Assembly (NCBI GenBank): GCA_007117945.1 | Contig: SKTN01000324.1 | Location: 1 to 6,710 of the forward strand | Direction of reading: 5' to 3' | Origin: Nitriliruptoraceae bacterium | Lineage (GTDB): Bacteria; Actinomycetota; Nitriliruptoria; Nitriliruptorales; Nitriliruptoraceae | DNA: 6,710 bases | Shown: positions 5,485-6,710 of the stretch, one piece after another | How the letters are laid out: each line of letters opens with the position of its first letter | Position numbering within the stretch: the stretch's first letter is position 1 | The notes under the pieces: model-generated | The model's input: only the letters and a program-made list of their open reading frames with translations | Databases searched by the model: none | Told to the model about the DNA's origin: nothing | Program-made: the position numbers and the translations under genes

Positions 5485-6606
5485 ATGGCCACGAGCCACG
5501 CCGACGAGCTCGCCGCCGCCCGCACCCGCGTCGCCCAGCTCGAGTCGGACCTCGACATCGCCGTCAAGCGCGACCGCCACGGGGAGCTCCAGGAACGCGC
5601 CGCGGAGCCGGGGTTGTGGGACGACCCCGATCACGCGCGCCAGGTCACCACCCAGCTGTCGCGGGTCGAGGCGGAGCTGACCCGCTACGACGCCCTCGTG
5701 GAACGCCTCGATGACCTCGAGGTCCTCAACGAGCTGGCCGTGGAGGAGGACGATCCGTCCTCCGCCAGCGAGGTGGTCGCCGGGCTGGCGACGGTCCGCG
5801 CCGAGCTGGACCGCCTCGAGGTCGCCACCATGCTCGGGGGCGAGTACGACCACGAGGACGCCATCGTGTCCATCCACGCCGGTGAGGGTGGGGTCGACGC
5901 GATGGACTGGGCGCAGATGCTGCAGAAGATGTACCTGCGCTGGGCGGAGCGTCGGGGCTACGAGACCGATGTCTACGACCAGTCCTACGGTGAGGAAGCG
6001 GGGTTGAAGTCGACCTCCTTCGAGGTGCGCGGTCCGGACGCCTACGGGTGGCTGACCGTGGAGCACGGGGTGCACCGGCTGGTGCGCATCAGCCCCTTCG
6101 ACTCCCAGGCGCGTCGGCAGACCTCCTTCGCCCTCGTGGACGTGGTGCCGGTCCTCCCCGAGGTGGAGAGTGAGGTGGAGGTCCCCGACGAGGACATCCG
6201 CGTCGACGTCTACCGCTCGTCCGGGCCGGGCGGGCAGAGCGTGAACACCACCGACTCCGCCGTGCGCATCACCCACCTGCCCACGGGGACCGTGGTCAGC
6301 TGCCAGAACGAGAAGTCCCAGCACCAGAACAAGGCGGTGGCCCTGCGTGTGCTGAAGGCCAAGCTGGCCGAGCTCGAACGCCAGAAGCGTGCCGAGGAGC
6401 TCGACGAGCTCCGTGGCGGGGTCCAGAACGTCGGGTTCGGCTCCCAGATCCGCTCCTACGTCCTCGCCCCCTACCAGATGGCCAAGGATCTGCGCTCGGA
6501 GCACGAGACCGGCAACGTGCATGACGTCCTCGACGGCGACCTCGACCCCTTCATGGAGGCCGAGCTGCGCCGACGGGTGCGCGAGGTCAGCGAGCGCGAG
6601 ACCTGA
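5485..6606 (+). CDS. prfB: Peptide chain release factor 2 (RF2)
   Basis: RF2 reads UGA and UAA stop codons in the ribosomal A site and triggers release of the finished protein. The 373-residue product carries the stop-recognition tripeptide SPF at 203-205 and the catalytic GGQ at 249-251 within SSGPGGQSVNTTDSAVRITH; the Gln is normally methylated by PrmC. An N-terminal coiled region (1 to about 110) and the block AGEGGVDAMDWAQMLQKMY complete the family pattern. I start it at ATG 5485, with AGGAG nine bases upstream; an ATG at 5446 would add 13 residues with no family match. In many bacteria prfB needs a +1 frameshift at CUU UGA near codon 25. Here the matching place (5551-5556) reads CTC GAC in frame, so no frameshift autoregulation exists. 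In many actinobacteria ftsE, ftsX and smpB follow prfB; the window ends 104 bases downstream, so this cannot be checked. Confidence 0.97.
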   Translation: MATSHADELAAARTRVAQLESDLDIAVKRDRHGELQERAAEPGLWDDPDHARQVTTQLSRVEAELTRYDALVERLDDLEVLNELAVEEDDPSSASEVVAGLATVRAELDRLEVATMLGGEYDHEDAIVSIHAGEGGVDAMDWAQMLQKMYLRWAERRGYETDVYDQSYGEEAGLKSTSFEVRGPDAYGWLTVEHGVHRLVRISPFDSQARRQTSFALVDVVPVLPEVESEVEVPDEDIRVDVYRSSGPGGQSVNTTDSAVRITHLPTGTVVSCQNEKSQHQNKAVALRVLKAKLAELERQKRAEELDELRGGVQNVGFGSQIRSYVLAPYQMAKDLRSEHETGNVHDVLDGDLDPFMEAELRRRVREVSERET

Positions 6607-6615
6607 CCTGACCTG
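6601..6615 (+). repeat. Three tandem ACCTG units over the prfB stop codon
   Basis: ACCTG occurs three times in a row, and the TGA stop of prfB (6604-6606) lies across the first and second units. It is a short repeat that could slip. A change by one unit would leave the stop unaffected. Probably trivial. Confidence 0.6.
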
Positions 6616-6680
6616 CCCGGGCCGGGACCCTGGCCGTTCGCCGGGGCTTGCGCTGGCACGGGACGCAGGTCCCGAGGTTG

Positions 6681-6686
6681 TACGCT
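6681..6686 (+). promoter_or_regulatory. Possible -10 element for a gene beyond the window
   Basis: TACGCT fits TANNNT and lies in the intergenic stretch after prfB, in the slightly less GC-rich patch GGTTGTACGCTT. No -35 is apparent at 16-18 bases upstream. If real, it would drive the gene starting just past the right edge. Confidence 0.2.
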
Positions 6687-6710
6687 TCCCGGTCGTTGCA
6701 CGGCGGCCCA

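Noticed and set aside
3690..5714. A 674-codon plus-strand open frame antisense to the hydrolase and monooxygenase genes
   Set aside because: It mirrors the codon structure of the real minus-strand monooxygenase, shows no domain of its own and runs on into prfB in the wrong frame.
5308..6522. A 404-codon minus-strand open frame antisense to prfB
   Set aside because: The translation is low-complexity, rich in Leu, Val, Gly and His from reversed prfB codons. Only RF2 on the plus strand carries motifs.

Overview
The window is very GC-rich (roughly 70% by eye, with strong G/C preference at third codon positions). It carries families typical of high-GC Actinomycetota: a DUF427 protein, a PspC-domain protein, an MhuD-like heme oxygenase and a prfB with no programmed frameshift. 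I infer an actinomycete, possibly from a deep-branching class. The genus cannot be read from this sequence.

Layout from left to right. Positions 1-416 (+) hold the wreck of a transketolase gene: recognisable blocks in the right order, broken by an internal deletion, a TAG stop, a frameshift and a second deletion. Convergent with it lies a gene for a small two-helix membrane protein with a long disordered tail (491-1138, -). A divergent intergenic region leads into a DUF427 protein (1297-1797, +) and then an MhuD-like heme-degrading monooxygenase (1938-2456, +) that has an 18-residue tandem repeat inserted in its fold. A perfect 13-bp hairpin (2501-2529) separates it from four genes on the minus strand. 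In transcription order these are a putative 60-residue membrane peptide (5311-5129), a flavin-containing monooxygenase (5165-3795), an alpha/beta hydrolase (3798-2908) and a PspC-domain protein (2792-2532). The leader of the PspC gene can fold into a three-way-junction structure (2825-2877). On the right, prfB (release factor 2, 5485-6606, +) is divergent from the monooxygenase operon.

How the genes work together. The monooxygenase and hydrolase overlap by ATGA and are almost certainly translated together, which suggests an oxidise-then-hydrolyse route for a small organic substrate. The peptide gene overlaps the monooxygenase start and may be the first member of that operon. The other genes look like independent housekeeping or accessory units. 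No mobile element, CRISPR array, tRNA or rRNA was seen, and no gene-free stretch exceeds 300 bases.

The observations most worth a second look are the repeat-expanded MhuD-like protein, the branched inverted-repeat structure before pspC, the collapsed transketolase, and the coupled monooxygenase/hydrolase pair with its small membrane peptide. I see no convincing evidence of a wholly new multi-gene system.
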